Notes under the pieces: generated by a model
The model's input: only the letters and a program-made list of their open reading frames with translations
Database searches by the model: none
Told to the model about the DNA's origin: nothing
Translations under genes and position numbers: made by a program
Part shown: positions 1-7,087 of the stretch, one piece after another
Numbering within the stretch: position 1 is the first letter of the stretch
How the letters are laid out: each line of letters begins with the position of its first letter
DNA from: Actinomycetota bacterium
GTDB taxonomy: Bacteria; Actinomycetota; Acidimicrobiia; Acidimicrobiales; BP-101
Direction of reading: 5' to 3'
DNA: 9,319 bases
Assembly (NCBI GenBank): GCA_030838265.1
Contig: JAUTXA010000124.1
Location: 1 to 9,319, forward strand

Positions 1-1
1 G

Positions 2-739
2 GCGTGCTGGAACTGGTTCCTGCCCCAGGACCAGGTGCGAGACCAGGGCGAGCCGGCCGCCATCGCCGGCATCACCCGCGAGGTCCTGGCCTCGACCCAA
101 GGCGACGCCGACCGGGTCTATGTCGAGGGCGCCTCGGCCGGCGCCGACATGGCCACCATCATGGGCGCCGCCTATCCCGACCTCTACGCCGCCATCGGCG
201 TCCTGGCCGGCTGCGCCTACGCCACGTGCACCGATCTTGACGGCAGCCAGGCCTACGCGGCCATGGGCGCCAACCACCGCGTGGTGCCCGTGTTCAACGT
301 GCAGGGCACGTCCGACGCCCTCAACAACTACGCCATGGGCCGCCAGGCCACCATCCAGTGGCTGGGCACCGACGACCTGGCCGACGACGGCGTGGCCAAC
401 GGGTCGGTGGCCCAGACGGCAGCGGCCACCGAGACCCACGGCTTCGACCAGACACCGAGCCCCGGCAGCGGCGACCCCTGTGTCCGCAACCACCAGTTCC
501 CCTGCGCCGGCGGCGTGATCGGCTTCCAAGGCACGTACCCCTACAACGTCGAGCACTTCGCCGACAGCCAAGGCTGCGACCTGGCCCAGCTGTGGACGGT
601 GCACGGCCTGGCTCACGGCTACGCCGGCGGCGACCCGGCCGGCACCTTCACCGATCCTCTCGGCCCCGACATCACGACCGCGGCCTACAACTTCTTCCTC
701 GCCCACCCCCGCTCGGGCGGCTGCCCGGCTCTGCCTTGA
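2..739 (+). CDS. PHB depolymerase/LpqC-type secreted esterase (3' part, 5' end outside window)
   Basis: This is an alpha/beta-hydrolase esterase missing its N-terminus; 245 residues are readable to the TGA stop. Such enzymes hydrolyse ester bonds of polyhydroxyalkanoates, acetylated sugars or aromatic esters, usually outside the cell. The visible part starts with CWNWFLPQDQ, followed by R-x-x-GE and an IAGI block, typical of this family. The nucleophile elbow G-A-S-A-G has its Ser codon at 134-136. A likely acid is the Asp of GTSD (314-316), and a likely catalytic His lies in GLAHGYAGG (614-616), matching the family's H-x-x-x-GG pattern near the C-terminus. Six or more cysteines suggest disulfides and export, but the signal peptide would lie upstream of the window. 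The stop is 11 nt before the GTG of the binding-protein gene, so the two are probably in one operon. The family call is firm; the substrate (polyester, feruloyl or acetyl ester) cannot be told from what is visible. Confidence 0.85.
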   Translation, partial: ACWNWFLPQDQVRDQGEPAAIAGITREVLASTQGDADRVYVEGASAGADMATIMGAAYPDLYAAIGVLAGCAYATCTDLDGSQAYAAMGANHRVVPVFNVQGTSDALNNYAMGRQATIQWLGTDDLADDGVANGSVAQTAAATETHGFDQTPSPGSGDPCVRNHQFPCAGGVIGFQGTYPYNVEHFADSQGCDLAQLWTVHGLAHGYAGGDPAGTFTDPLGPDITTAAYNFFLAHPRSGGCPALP

Positions 740-740
740 T

Positions 741-745
741 GGAGG
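741..745 (+). promoter_or_regulatory. Ribosome binding site GGAGG fixing the start of the binding-protein gene
   Basis: GGAGG lies 5 nt before the GTG at 751. It overlaps an alternative ATG at 739, which itself shares a base with the esterase stop (TGATG). A Shine-Dalgarno sequence this strong and well spaced favours GTG 751 over ATG 739; the two choices differ by only four residues. Confidence 0.65.
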
Positions 746-750
746 CTTCT

Positions 751-2217
751 GTGCGCACCAATCGACGTGGACGGGTCAGGGCCTGCCTGATCCTCGCCGC
801 TCTGCTCGGCGTGAGCGCCTGCACGGGGGCCAAGCTGCCCAACCAGGCGGCGGGCAAGCGGTCGAAGCTCAAGACGACCGATACGACTCTGACGCCAGCC
901 GAGGCCGCGGCCCAGGCCACCACGGCGTCGAGCATCGCCGCCGCCCAGGCGGCCGCCGCGGCCAAGGGCGGCAAGGGCGCCGCCACCCAGGCCGCGGCGC
1001 TGGGCAAGAGCGTGGCCAGCGATGGGTCGAACTTCCACTCGACGCTGTTCTCCGACGCCGAGGATCGCATCGGGATCACCAACAACTCGATCACCATGTG
1101 CGCCCACGCCGCCCTCACCTATGCGGCCGCCTTCCACACCGACGTCAAGGACCTCAACGTCTTTTGGAGCTGGGTGAACGATCACGGCGGCATCTACGGC
1201 CGCAAGGTCACTGTCACCTACGAGAACGACAACTACGACCCGCAGACCGCGATCACGGCGGCATCGACGTGCCGGGACAAGAACATCTTCATGCTCCTCG
1301 GCGGCATCGGGTTCGACCAGATCCCGGCGGTGCGCGACTGGGTCGAGAACCTCACGTCCAAGCACCTCTTGTACCTGTATCACACGGCCAACGAAACGAC
1401 CGGCAAGCGGTACAGCTTCACCGAGCTGCCCACCACGCAGTCGATGGGCAAGCAGTTCGCCCAGTTGGCGGCCGCCAGGTACCACGGGCAGGCGGTCGGC
1501 ATCCTGAAGCGCCACAGCGACAACTGGGAGCCCGGCGTGACGGCATTCAAAGCCGAGGCCCGGCGGCTGGGAGTGAAGATCGTCTACGAGAAGGCCGTCG
1601 AGAAGAACGCCGCCAACTACACCCAGGAGCTGCTCGACGCCAAGGCTGCCGGTGCCCAGGTGATGTGGGGATGGGAGAACGCCCTGGCCGCCACCGAGAT
1701 GGTGCAGCAGGCCAAGAACCAGAGTTGGAGCCCGAATTGGATGCTCTTCCCCTTCAACCTGACCAGTCAGACCATCGGCGACGCAGCCCTCGCCCCGAAG
1801 CTGTCGGGCTTGGCCATGTTCCCGGCCTTCTCCTACGGCGACTTCAGTGGCGAGTTCGCCAAGTACGCCGATGACATGAAGGAGTTCCAGGCCCAGTACG
1901 CCCAGTACGACGGCGGAAACAGCGGCGTCGATCTGCACAGCTTCGGCGGCGACCTGCTCTTCCTCAACTGGACGGCGCAGAAGGCGCTCTACACCCAGTT
2001 CCTGGCCTGCGGTCAGGACTGCACCCGCAACAAGTTCATTGACGTGCTCCACGGCTACAAGAAGAAGCCCATCTCGAGCTCGTGCTTCATCGACTTCACC
2101 CGCCCCAACACCCACCTGGGCGGCTACGCCGTGAACGTGATGGAGACCTACAAGAACCCGTCGGATGGCAAGGTCAACTGGCGCAACACCCAGACCTGCG
2201 TCGAGACGATCGGGTAG
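751..2217 (+). CDS. Lipoprotein substrate-binding protein of a branched-chain-amino-acid-type ABC importer (LivK-like)
   Basis: A 488-residue extracytoplasmic receptor that should capture a ligand outside the membrane and deliver it to the LivH/LivM permease encoded just downstream. The N-terminus has a basic segment (RTNRRGRVR), a short hydrophobic core (LILAALLG) and a lipobox V-S-A-C ending at Cys24, so the mature protein is probably lipid-anchored. Residues about 25-103 form a low-complexity Ala/Thr/Lys-rich spacer. The type I periplasmic-binding fold (Peripla_BP_6-like) runs from about residue 104 (EDRIGITNNSI) to the end; blocks such as WVNDHGGIYGRKV and the later lobe around GVTAFKAEARRLGVKIV are characteristic. 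Paired cysteines (ACGQDC, SSSCF, TQTC) suggest disulfides. The GTG start is chosen for its GGAGG. The ligand is not predictable: HAAT receptors bind amino acids, but also amides, urea and aromatic acids. The gap to livH is 6 nt. Confidence 0.88.
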   Translation: MRTNRRGRVRACLILAALLGVSACTGAKLPNQAAGKRSKLKTTDTTLTPAEAAAQATTASSIAAAQAAAAAKGGKGAATQAAALGKSVASDGSNFHSTLFSDAEDRIGITNNSITMCAHAALTYAAAFHTDVKDLNVFWSWVNDHGGIYGRKVTVTYENDNYDPQTAITAASTCRDKNIFMLLGGIGFDQIPAVRDWVENLTSKHLLYLYHTANETTGKRYSFTELPTTQSMGKQFAQLAAARYHGQAVGILKRHSDNWEPGVTAFKAEARRLGVKIVYEKAVEKNAANYTQELLDAKAAGAQVMWGWENALAATEMVQQAKNQSWSPNWMLFPFNLTSQTIGDAALAPKLSGLAMFPAFSYGDFSGEFAKYADDMKEFQAQYAQYDGGNSGVDLHSFGGDLLFLNWTAQKALYTQFLACGQDCTRNKFIDVLHGYKKKPISSSCFIDFTRPNTHLGGYAVNVMETYKNPSDGKVNWRNTQTCVETIG

Positions 2218-2223
2218 CAGCCC

Positions 2224-3108
2224 ATGGGTCAGGTCCTCGTCCTCGGCCTCGTCTACGGGGTCATCTACTCGCTGTTCGCCGTTGGCATCGTCCTCGTCTA
2301 TCGAGGCTCGGGCACGATCAACTTCGCCCAGGGCGAGATCGGCACGTTCGGCCTCTTCGTGGCGTGGTGGTTCACCACCGCCCATCATCTGCCGTGGATC
2401 ATCGGCGCCGTCGCCGCCCTCGTGATGGCCGCCGCCCTCGGCGCCGGGTTCGAATGGGCCATCGTCAGCCACATGGTCGAAGCCAACCGGGTATCGGTGG
2501 CGGTGGCAACCATCGGGCTGCTGGCCTTCCTCGTCGCCTTCGAGGTCCGCTTCTTCGAAGGCGGCAACATCCGCAAGATGGTCGCTCCGATCAGGGGCAC
2601 GGGCTGGAGCGTGTTCGGCGTGGTCGTCAGCCCGACGCAGATCCTGTCGTTGTTGGCGGCCGGCGCCCTCGCTGCCGGCCTCGCCCTGTTGCTGAAGAAG
2701 ACCGACTTCGGACTCGGCGTGCTGGCCGCCGCCCAGGATCCCGTGGCTGTCCGCCTCGTCGGTATCCCCCTGGCTCGTGTCTCCGCCTTCGTTTGGGGAC
2801 TCGGCGCCGCGGTGTCGGTGTTGGGCGCCCTGTTCATCGAGCCGACGATCGGGGTGTTCACCCCCGGCTTCGCCAGCGAGATGTTCATCAAGGGTCTCGC
2901 TGCCGCCGTGGTCGGCGGCCTCACCAGCCTCGAGGGTGCTTTCGTCGGCGGCCTACTCATCGGTTTCGTCGAGGTGGGCGCCAACCGCGTGTTCGACTTC
3001 CCCGGCGTGAAGATGTTCTCGATCCTGTTCGTCATGCTCCTCGTCCTCCTCGTGAAGCCCGACGGGCTGATGGAAGGCTTCAAGTTCCGACGGCGAGCGC
3101 TGGCATGA
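2224..3108 (+). CDS. livH: Branched-chain amino acid ABC transporter permease LivH
   Basis: A 294-residue polytopic membrane protein, the usual LivH length. It should form one half of the translocation pore, pairing with the LivM domain of the next gene. Hallmarks are INFAQGE at residues 32-38 after the first membrane segment, the cytoplasmic coupling loop around 165-181 (GVLAAAQDPVAVRLVGI), the Gly-rich AAVVGGLTSLEGAFVGG stretch at about 227-243, and the terminal KPDGL at 278-282. About seven to eight hydrophobic segments can be counted. The ATG start gives the canonical MGQVLVLGLVYG beginning; no strong Shine-Dalgarno is seen, so translation may depend on coupling to the preceding gene, whose stop is 6 nt upstream. 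Its TGA overlaps the ATG of the LivM-LivG fusion (ATGA). The gene symbol reflects family membership; leucine specificity is not shown. Confidence 0.93.
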   Translation: MGQVLVLGLVYGVIYSLFAVGIVLVYRGSGTINFAQGEIGTFGLFVAWWFTTAHHLPWIIGAVAALVMAAALGAGFEWAIVSHMVEANRVSVAVATIGLLAFLVAFEVRFFEGGNIRKMVAPIRGTGWSVFGVVVSPTQILSLLAAGALAAGLALLLKKTDFGLGVLAAAQDPVAVRLVGIPLARVSAFVWGLGAAVSVLGALFIEPTIGVFTPGFASEMFIKGLAAAVVGGLTSLEGAFVGGLLIGFVEVGANRVFDFPGVKMFSILFVMLLVLLVKPDGLMEGFKFRRRALA

Positions 3109-5045
3109 CGTGGCTTCGCCGGATCCGTTTCCCGCTCCTGCTCATGGCCGGCGCCACACTCGCGCCGCTGCTGGGTCGAGCCGGCTTCCTCTCGGAGTCA
3201 AAGTGGCTCTACCTGGGCGTGGCCGTCACCTACGCGGCGGCCGCCCTGTCGCTCAACCTGCTGATGGGCTACGCCGGCCAGATCTCTCTGGGCCACTTCG
3301 CCCTGCTGGGGACAGGAGCCCTTGTGAGTGGCGTCGTCACCTCCGCCGATCGGGGTGGGCTGCCCTTCATGGTCGCCCTTCCCGTGTGCGCCATCGTCGG
3401 CGGCGTGGTGGCTTTCGTGCTCGGCCTTCCCGCCTTGCGATTGCGCGGGCTCTACCTGGCCGTGATCACGATCGGGTTCGCCTATGTGGCCGACCAGACC
3501 ATCTTCAAGCTCAACTACCTCTCCCACGGCTCGGCCGGCATCCACCTGCCCCGCCCCTTGGTCAATACCTTCTCCTTCAGCCGTACGTCGGATTTCATGG
3601 GCATCCTCTGCGTGCTCCTCGTGGTCATCTGGCAGGTCGACCGCAACGTGACTCGGACCAAGCTCGGCCGGGCGTTCCACGGCATTCGAATTGACGAGTC
3701 GGTGGCCGCTTCGTTCGGGGTCGATCCGCGCCGCTACAAGTTGCTGGCCTTTGTGATCTCGGGCGCCATGGCCGGGGTGGCGGGCTCGATGTACGGCCAC
3801 GTGTACATGTTCGTCAACAACGAGTCCTTCGGCTTCGAGAAGTCGCTGCTCTTGGTCATCATCGTGGTGGTCGGCGGGTTGGGCAGCCGAGCTGGAGTCA
3901 TTGTCTCAGCCTTCTTCTACGCCCTCTTCGGTGTTGTCCTCACCCACATCAGCTGGCTGCACATCTTCCGCGGCTTCGACATTCTCATCGGCGCCGCGCT
4001 TCTCATGTACACCGTGTCTCGCCATCCCGGCGGATTGGCCCAGGCTTTCCAGGAGAGCCGCGATCGGGAGCGGCGGGGGACACCCGACGAAGAGGCCGAA
4101 GAGCCCGCGCTCCCCAAGCTGCCCGAGATGCCGCGGCCCAGCGGGCTCCCCGAGCGGCCCACGGTCGAAGGCCTCTCGGGCTCGGTGCCGGTGCTGGCCG
4201 CCCATGAGATCTCGGTCCGATTCGGCGGGCTGCAGGCCGTCAACGCGGCGTCGCTCGCCGTGCCCCGAAACAAGATCGTCGGGCTCATCGGCCCCAACGG
4301 AGCGGGCAAGACCACGATGTTCAACGCCATGTCCGGCTTGCTCAAACCCAACGCCGGCAAGGTCGAGCTCTTGGGTCAGGACGTCTCGGAGATGCCGGCC
4401 CACGCCCGAGCCCGGCTGGGGATGGGCCGCACCTTCCAGCTCATCGGCCTGGCTGGTGACCTCTCGGTGACCGAGAACCTGCTGCTGGCCCAGCACGTGG
4501 TCGCCAGCTACGGGGTGCTCTCGGCCCTGACCCAGATCGGGCCCAGCCGGAGCGTCGAGCGCGAGCTGCGGGACCGCGCCGCCGAGGCCATCAGCGCTCT
4601 GGGCTTCGAGCGGTTCGCCAACACGCCGGTCAAGCGCCTCTCGCACGGACAGCAGCGCATCGTCGAGCTGGGCTGCGTCCTCGTCACCGCTCCTGAGGTG
4701 GTCATGCTCGATGAGCCGTCGGCGGGGATGTCGCCCGGCGCGGCCGAGAACCTGGCCGTCCGCCTGCGCGACATGCGCGACGACCTGGGCCGCACGATCC
4801 TGCTCATCGAGCACAACATCCCTCTCGTGCTCGATGTGTGCGACGAGCTCTACGTCCTGTCGGGTGGCGAGATCCTGGCCCACGGCCTGCCCGACGAGGT
4901 CGTGCAGCGGCCCGATGTCATCGCCGCCTACCTCGGAGAGCCGGCGGCGGCGGCGATCGTCGAAGCCGAAGCCGAGGCCGAGGCCACGCCGGTGAAGGCG
5001 AAGCCCGCCCCCCGCAAGCGGACCCGCGCCGGAGCTGCGAAATGA
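3105..5045 (+). CDS. Fused LivM permease and LivG ATPase of the HAAT-type ABC importer
   Basis: One 646-residue frame encodes two transporter parts. Residues 1 to about 310 are a LivM permease: NLLMGYAGQISLGHFA at 51-66, LPALRLRGLYLAVIT at 108-122, a coupling loop from about 188 (GRAFHGIRIDESVAASFGV), and a closing HPGG at about 307. Residues about 311-362 are a charged, Pro/Glu-rich linker. Residues 363 to about 610 are a complete LivG ATPase: Walker A GPNGAGKTT at 396-404 (Lys402), signature LSHGQQ at 512-517 (LivG proteins commonly have LSYGQQ), Walker B VMLDE ending at Asp536-Glu537, and switch His570. The tail has four Glu-Ala pairs (620-627), then a Lys/Arg/Pro-rich end. No stop or internal frameshift separates the halves. 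The ATG overlaps the livH stop (ATGA), which excludes the longer upstream extension of this frame. Such fusions occur in actinobacteria; the assembled transporter would still need LivH and LivF. Confidence 0.92.
   Translation: MTWLRRIRFPLLLMAGATLAPLLGRAGFLSESKWLYLGVAVTYAAAALSLNLLMGYAGQISLGHFALLGTGALVSGVVTSADRGGLPFMVALPVCAIVGGVVAFVLGLPALRLRGLYLAVITIGFAYVADQTIFKLNYLSHGSAGIHLPRPLVNTFSFSRTSDFMGILCVLLVVIWQVDRNVTRTKLGRAFHGIRIDESVAASFGVDPRRYKLLAFVISGAMAGVAGSMYGHVYMFVNNESFGFEKSLLLVIIVVVGGLGSRAGVIVSAFFYALFGVVLTHISWLHIFRGFDILIGAALLMYTVSRHPGGLAQAFQESRDRERRGTPDEEAEEPALPKLPEMPRPSGLPERPTVEGLSGSVPVLAAHEISVRFGGLQAVNAASLAVPRNKIVGLIGPNGAGKTTMFNAMSGLLKPNAGKVELLGQDVSEMPAHARARLGMGRTFQLIGLAGDLSVTENLLLAQHVVASYGVLSALTQIGPSRSVERELRDRAAEAISALGFERFANTPVKRLSHGQQRIVELGCVLVTAPEVVMLDEPSAGMSPGAAENLAVRLRDMRDDLGRTILLIEHNIPLVLDVCDELYVLSGGEILAHGLPDEVVQRPDVIAAYLGEPAAAAIVEAEAEAEATPVKAKPAPRKRTRAGAAK
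4962..4985 (+). repeat. Four tandem hexamers GARGCC encoding (Glu-Ala)4
   Basis: GAAGCC, GAAGCC, GAGGCC, GAGGCC stand in tandem inside the LivM-LivG gene, encoding residues 620-627. This is a short in-frame microrepeat in the disordered tail after the ATPase domain. It can change length without breaking the frame and lies outside every catalytic motif. Confidence 0.8.
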
Positions 5046-5920
5046 CCGAGCCCCTGCTCGCCGTCGAAGGCCTGCGAGCCGGGTTCGGCGCCACGACCGT
5101 TCTGCACGGGGTCGAGTTCTCGGTCAACGAGGGCGAGATCGCCGGCATCTTCGGCCTCAACGGCGCGGGCAAGAGCGTGACCATGAAGGTCCTCGCCGGC
5201 GTGGTCCCGTCGCGGGGAGGGCGCATCACCTTCGCTGGCCAGGACATCACTCGCCTCTCGGCTGAGAAGCGGGTGGCGGCGGGCATGGGCCACGTCCCCC
5301 AGGGCCGCCAGGTCTTCCCCGACCTGACGGTGGCCGAGAACCTGCGCCTCGGCGCCTACTTGCTGCGGCGCAAGGACAAGGCCCGCGCCGCCAGCCTTCT
5401 CGATGGCGTCTTCGACCGCTTCCCCGTCTTGGCCGAGCGCCGCGATCAGCTGGCCGGGACGTTGTCCGGCGGTCAGCAGGCCTCGCTGGCGGTGGGACGA
5501 GCGCTGGTGAACGAGCCGCGGATGATCTTCGTCGACGAGCCCTCCGCCGGCCTGGCCCCGCTGGTGGTGCAGGAGCTGTTCGCCACCTTGAAGCAGGTCG
5601 CGACGTCCGGGGTGACCATGGTGCTGGTCGAGCAGAACGTGAGCTTCGGGCTGCAGCTGGCCGACAAGGCCCACATCCTGCAGATGGGCCGCATCGTCTA
5701 CTCCGGCGAGGTCGGCGCCCTCGATCAGCAGGCCCTCGCCGGCTACCTCGGCATCGGCCGCATGCTGGGCGGCGTCACCTCGTCCGCTCTGGCCGGGCGG
5801 CGCGCCCCGTCCCCGTCCCCCGCCATCAACGGGTCGGCGGCTGCGACGAGTGCCGAGGGCGAGGACCGCGTGCCCCGGAGCCAACGCCGCCGCCAAGCCC
5901 GCGCCACCTCCGGCTCGTAA
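5042..5920 (+). CDS. livF: Branched-chain amino acid ABC transporter ATPase LivF
   Basis: A 292-residue ATP-binding subunit that should pair with the LivG domain of the fusion protein to power import. Motifs: Walker A GLNGAGKS at 38-45, Q-loop region VPQGRQVFPDLTV from 85 (many LivF proteins have VPEGR), signature LSGGQQ at 141-146, and Walker B MIFVDE at 161-166. The switch position reads VEQN at 196-199, with Gln198 where many ABC ATPases have His; this Gln is normal for the LivF class. The domain ends near residue 240 (YLGIGRML). It is followed by about 50 residues rich in Ala, Ser, Pro and finally Arg, longer than the compact LivF of enterobacteria. The ATG at 5042 overlaps the stop of the fusion gene (ATGA) and has GGAG at 5031-5034, 7 nt upstream. 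This is the last gene of the operon before the hairpin at 5931. Confidence 0.93.
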   Translation: MTEPLLAVEGLRAGFGATTVLHGVEFSVNEGEIAGIFGLNGAGKSVTMKVLAGVVPSRGGRITFAGQDITRLSAEKRVAAGMGHVPQGRQVFPDLTVAENLRLGAYLLRRKDKARAASLLDGVFDRFPVLAERRDQLAGTLSGGQQASLAVGRALVNEPRMIFVDEPSAGLAPLVVQELFATLKQVATSGVTMVLVEQNVSFGLQLADKAHILQMGRIVYSGEVGALDQQALAGYLGIGRMLGGVTSSALAGRRAPSPSPAINGSAAATSAEGEDRVPRSQRRRQARATSGS

Positions 5921-5930
5921 GCCCACCTTG

Positions 5931-5982
5931 GGTTCTGGCACCAGATCTGGTCGCCGGGGCGACCAGATCTGGTGCCAGAACC
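5931..5982. terminator. Perfect 25-nt-arm inverted repeat, probable bidirectional terminator
   Basis: Left arm 5931-5955 and right arm 5958-5982 are exact reverse complements separated by two bases; as RNA the innermost pairs would open into a slightly larger loop. It starts 10 nt after the livF stop and ends 16 nt before the stop of the opposing prenyltransferase gene, so it can serve both transcripts. No T-tract follows on either strand, common for high-GC actinobacterial terminators. Each arm contains the 12-bp palindrome ACCAGATCTGGT (5940-5951 and 5962-5973), so the element is nested. A repeated-element or protein-binding role is possible instead of, or as well as, termination. Confidence 0.75.
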
Positions 5983-5996
5983 GGGTAGTAACCCGG
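5981..5996. terminator. Small adjacent hairpin CCGGGT-AGTA-ACCCGG
   Basis: A 6-bp perfect stem with a 4-nt loop sits between the large inverted repeat and the prenyltransferase stop at 5999. It shares bases 5981-5982 with the large right arm, so the full forms of the two compete at their edges. On the - strand it would be transcribed first, just after the stop codon. It may assist termination; the stem is short enough to be chance in such GC-rich DNA. Confidence 0.35.
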
Positions 5997-5998
5997 GC

Positions 5999-7039
5999 TC
6001 AGGTGCCGGCGATCTTCACGCCGGCTACGGCGGCGACGGCCATCCCGAGAACCAAGAGGGCGCCGGCCCGCCGGGTGTGCAGGAAGGCGATGGCCGCGAA
6101 CCACAGGGGCCACACGGGGAAGCGGGGCGGCGGCTCGGCGGGACGGGGCTCGTCGAGCGACGTCCACACCTTCTTGAGAACGGGGAGGCCGCCCAGGGCG
6201 ATCAGCGCCGGCCAGGGCAGGGCCCTGACCAGGACGCACAGCACGACCGTCACGTAGAACCCGACCATGAGGCCTTGGGTGACGCGGCGGGCCTTGGCCT
6301 CGCCCAGCATGACCGGCATTGTCCGGATGCCGAGGGGCTCGTCAAACGGGGCCTTGTCGATGTGCTTGCCCATGAGGACGGCGGTGCAGAGCAGGCCGTA
6401 GGGGATCGAGGCGGCGATGACCTGCCACGGGATGTGCCCGGTCGCGGCGTAGAAGGTGCCACCGACCATCAGCGGGCCCCACACGATGAGGACGTCGGGC
6501 TCGCCCAGGCCCCGCTTCTTGAGCCGCAGTGGGGGAGCGGTGTACGCCGCGCTGAGCAGGAACCCGCCGACGGCGAAGGCCACGACGGGCCAGCCCCGCT
6601 GGGTGAAGAGGACGAGCATGATGGCCAGGTCGATGACGTTGACGAAGAGGGCGGCCAGGCCGAGGCCCCGGCGGCTGATCATCCCCGACAGGACGGGGTG
6701 GGGCGCGTAGAGAGCCCGGGGGTACGAGTCGGTGTCGGAGCCGACCTCGACGTCGAACAGGTCGTTCATCAGGTTGTTGGAGACGTGAGCCAGGGTGATG
6801 CCGAGCAGAGCCAGGAGGTAGAGGCCCCAAGAGAAGCCCTTGGCCCGCACCGCCAGCAGCCCGGCCACGGCGCCGGCGGTCAGCGTCATCGGCAGCACCG
6901 CGGCCCGTGTCAGGACCAGCCACTTCGACACAACGTCGAGGCGGCCGGCGGGCGGGTTCGTAGTGCGCAGGACCTCCCGCCACTTGCTCAGCAGCGAGAG
7001 CTCAGACGTCCGGTTCTCAGCGACATCGACCATGGCCAC
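5999..7039 (-). CDS. UbiA-family membrane prenyltransferase
   Basis: A 346-residue integral membrane protein that should transfer an isoprenoid chain from a polyprenyl diphosphate to an aromatic or other acceptor in the membrane. The first Asp-rich motif NDLFDVEVGSD at 92-102 is canonical for Mg-diphosphate binding. YTAPPLRLKKRGLGE at 166-180 resembles the same region of MenA-like enzymes. The second Asp region, GKHIDKAPFDEPLGIRTMP at 224-242, keeps two aspartates (228, 233) and the G-x-RT element, but its spacing differs from classic MenA. About eight to nine hydrophobic segments follow a hydrophilic N-terminus of about 40 residues. The start may be GTG 7039, with a weak GGGA upstream, or ATG 7033, two codons later. 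It lies 50 nt downstream of leuD on the same strand, so it may belong to that transcript. MenA (menaquinone) is one candidate role, but the acceptor is not determined. Confidence 0.85.
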   Translation of the reverse strand: MAMVDVAENRTSELSLLSKWREVLRTTNPPAGRLDVVSKWLVLTRAAVLPMTLTAGAVAGLLAVRAKGFSWGLYLLALLGITLAHVSNNLMNDLFDVEVGSDTDSYPRALYAPHPVLSGMISRRGLGLAALFVNVIDLAIMLVLFTQRGWPVVAFAVGGFLLSAAYTAPPLRLKKRGLGEPDVLIVWGPLMVGGTFYAATGHIPWQVIAASIPYGLLCTAVLMGKHIDKAPFDEPLGIRTMPVMLGEAKARRVTQGLMVGFYVTVVLCVLVRALPWPALIALGGLPVLKKVWTSLDEPRPAEPPPRFPVWPLWFAAIAFLHTRRAGALLVLGMAVAAVAGVKIAGT

Positions 7040-7087
7040 ACGCTAGATCCCGTCCGCCGCCAACACCGATTTCAGGCGGTCCGCCGA

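Noticed and set aside
685..2472. A 595-codon open frame antisense to the binding-protein gene
   Set aside because: It is a shadow frame kept open by GC-rich third positions. Its translation is Val/Gly/Glu/Asp/Arg-rich without domain logic, while the + strand has a lipobox, a recognisable receptor fold and correct operon spacing.
2082..3104. Upstream extension of the LivM-LivG frame through livH
   Set aside because: The extension is Arg-rich shadow sequence. The LivM family start and the ATGA overlap place the true start at 3105.
5568..5700. Loss of the ABC switch histidine in LivF (Gln198)
   Set aside because: VEQN is the usual sequence at this position in LivF-class ATPases, so it is not a defect.
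7040..7087. Terminator between leuD and the prenyltransferase gene
   Set aside because: Short GGCGG/CCGCC complements exist, but the tight version has a one-base loop and the wider one is 5 bp across a long loop, which is weak in DNA this GC-rich.
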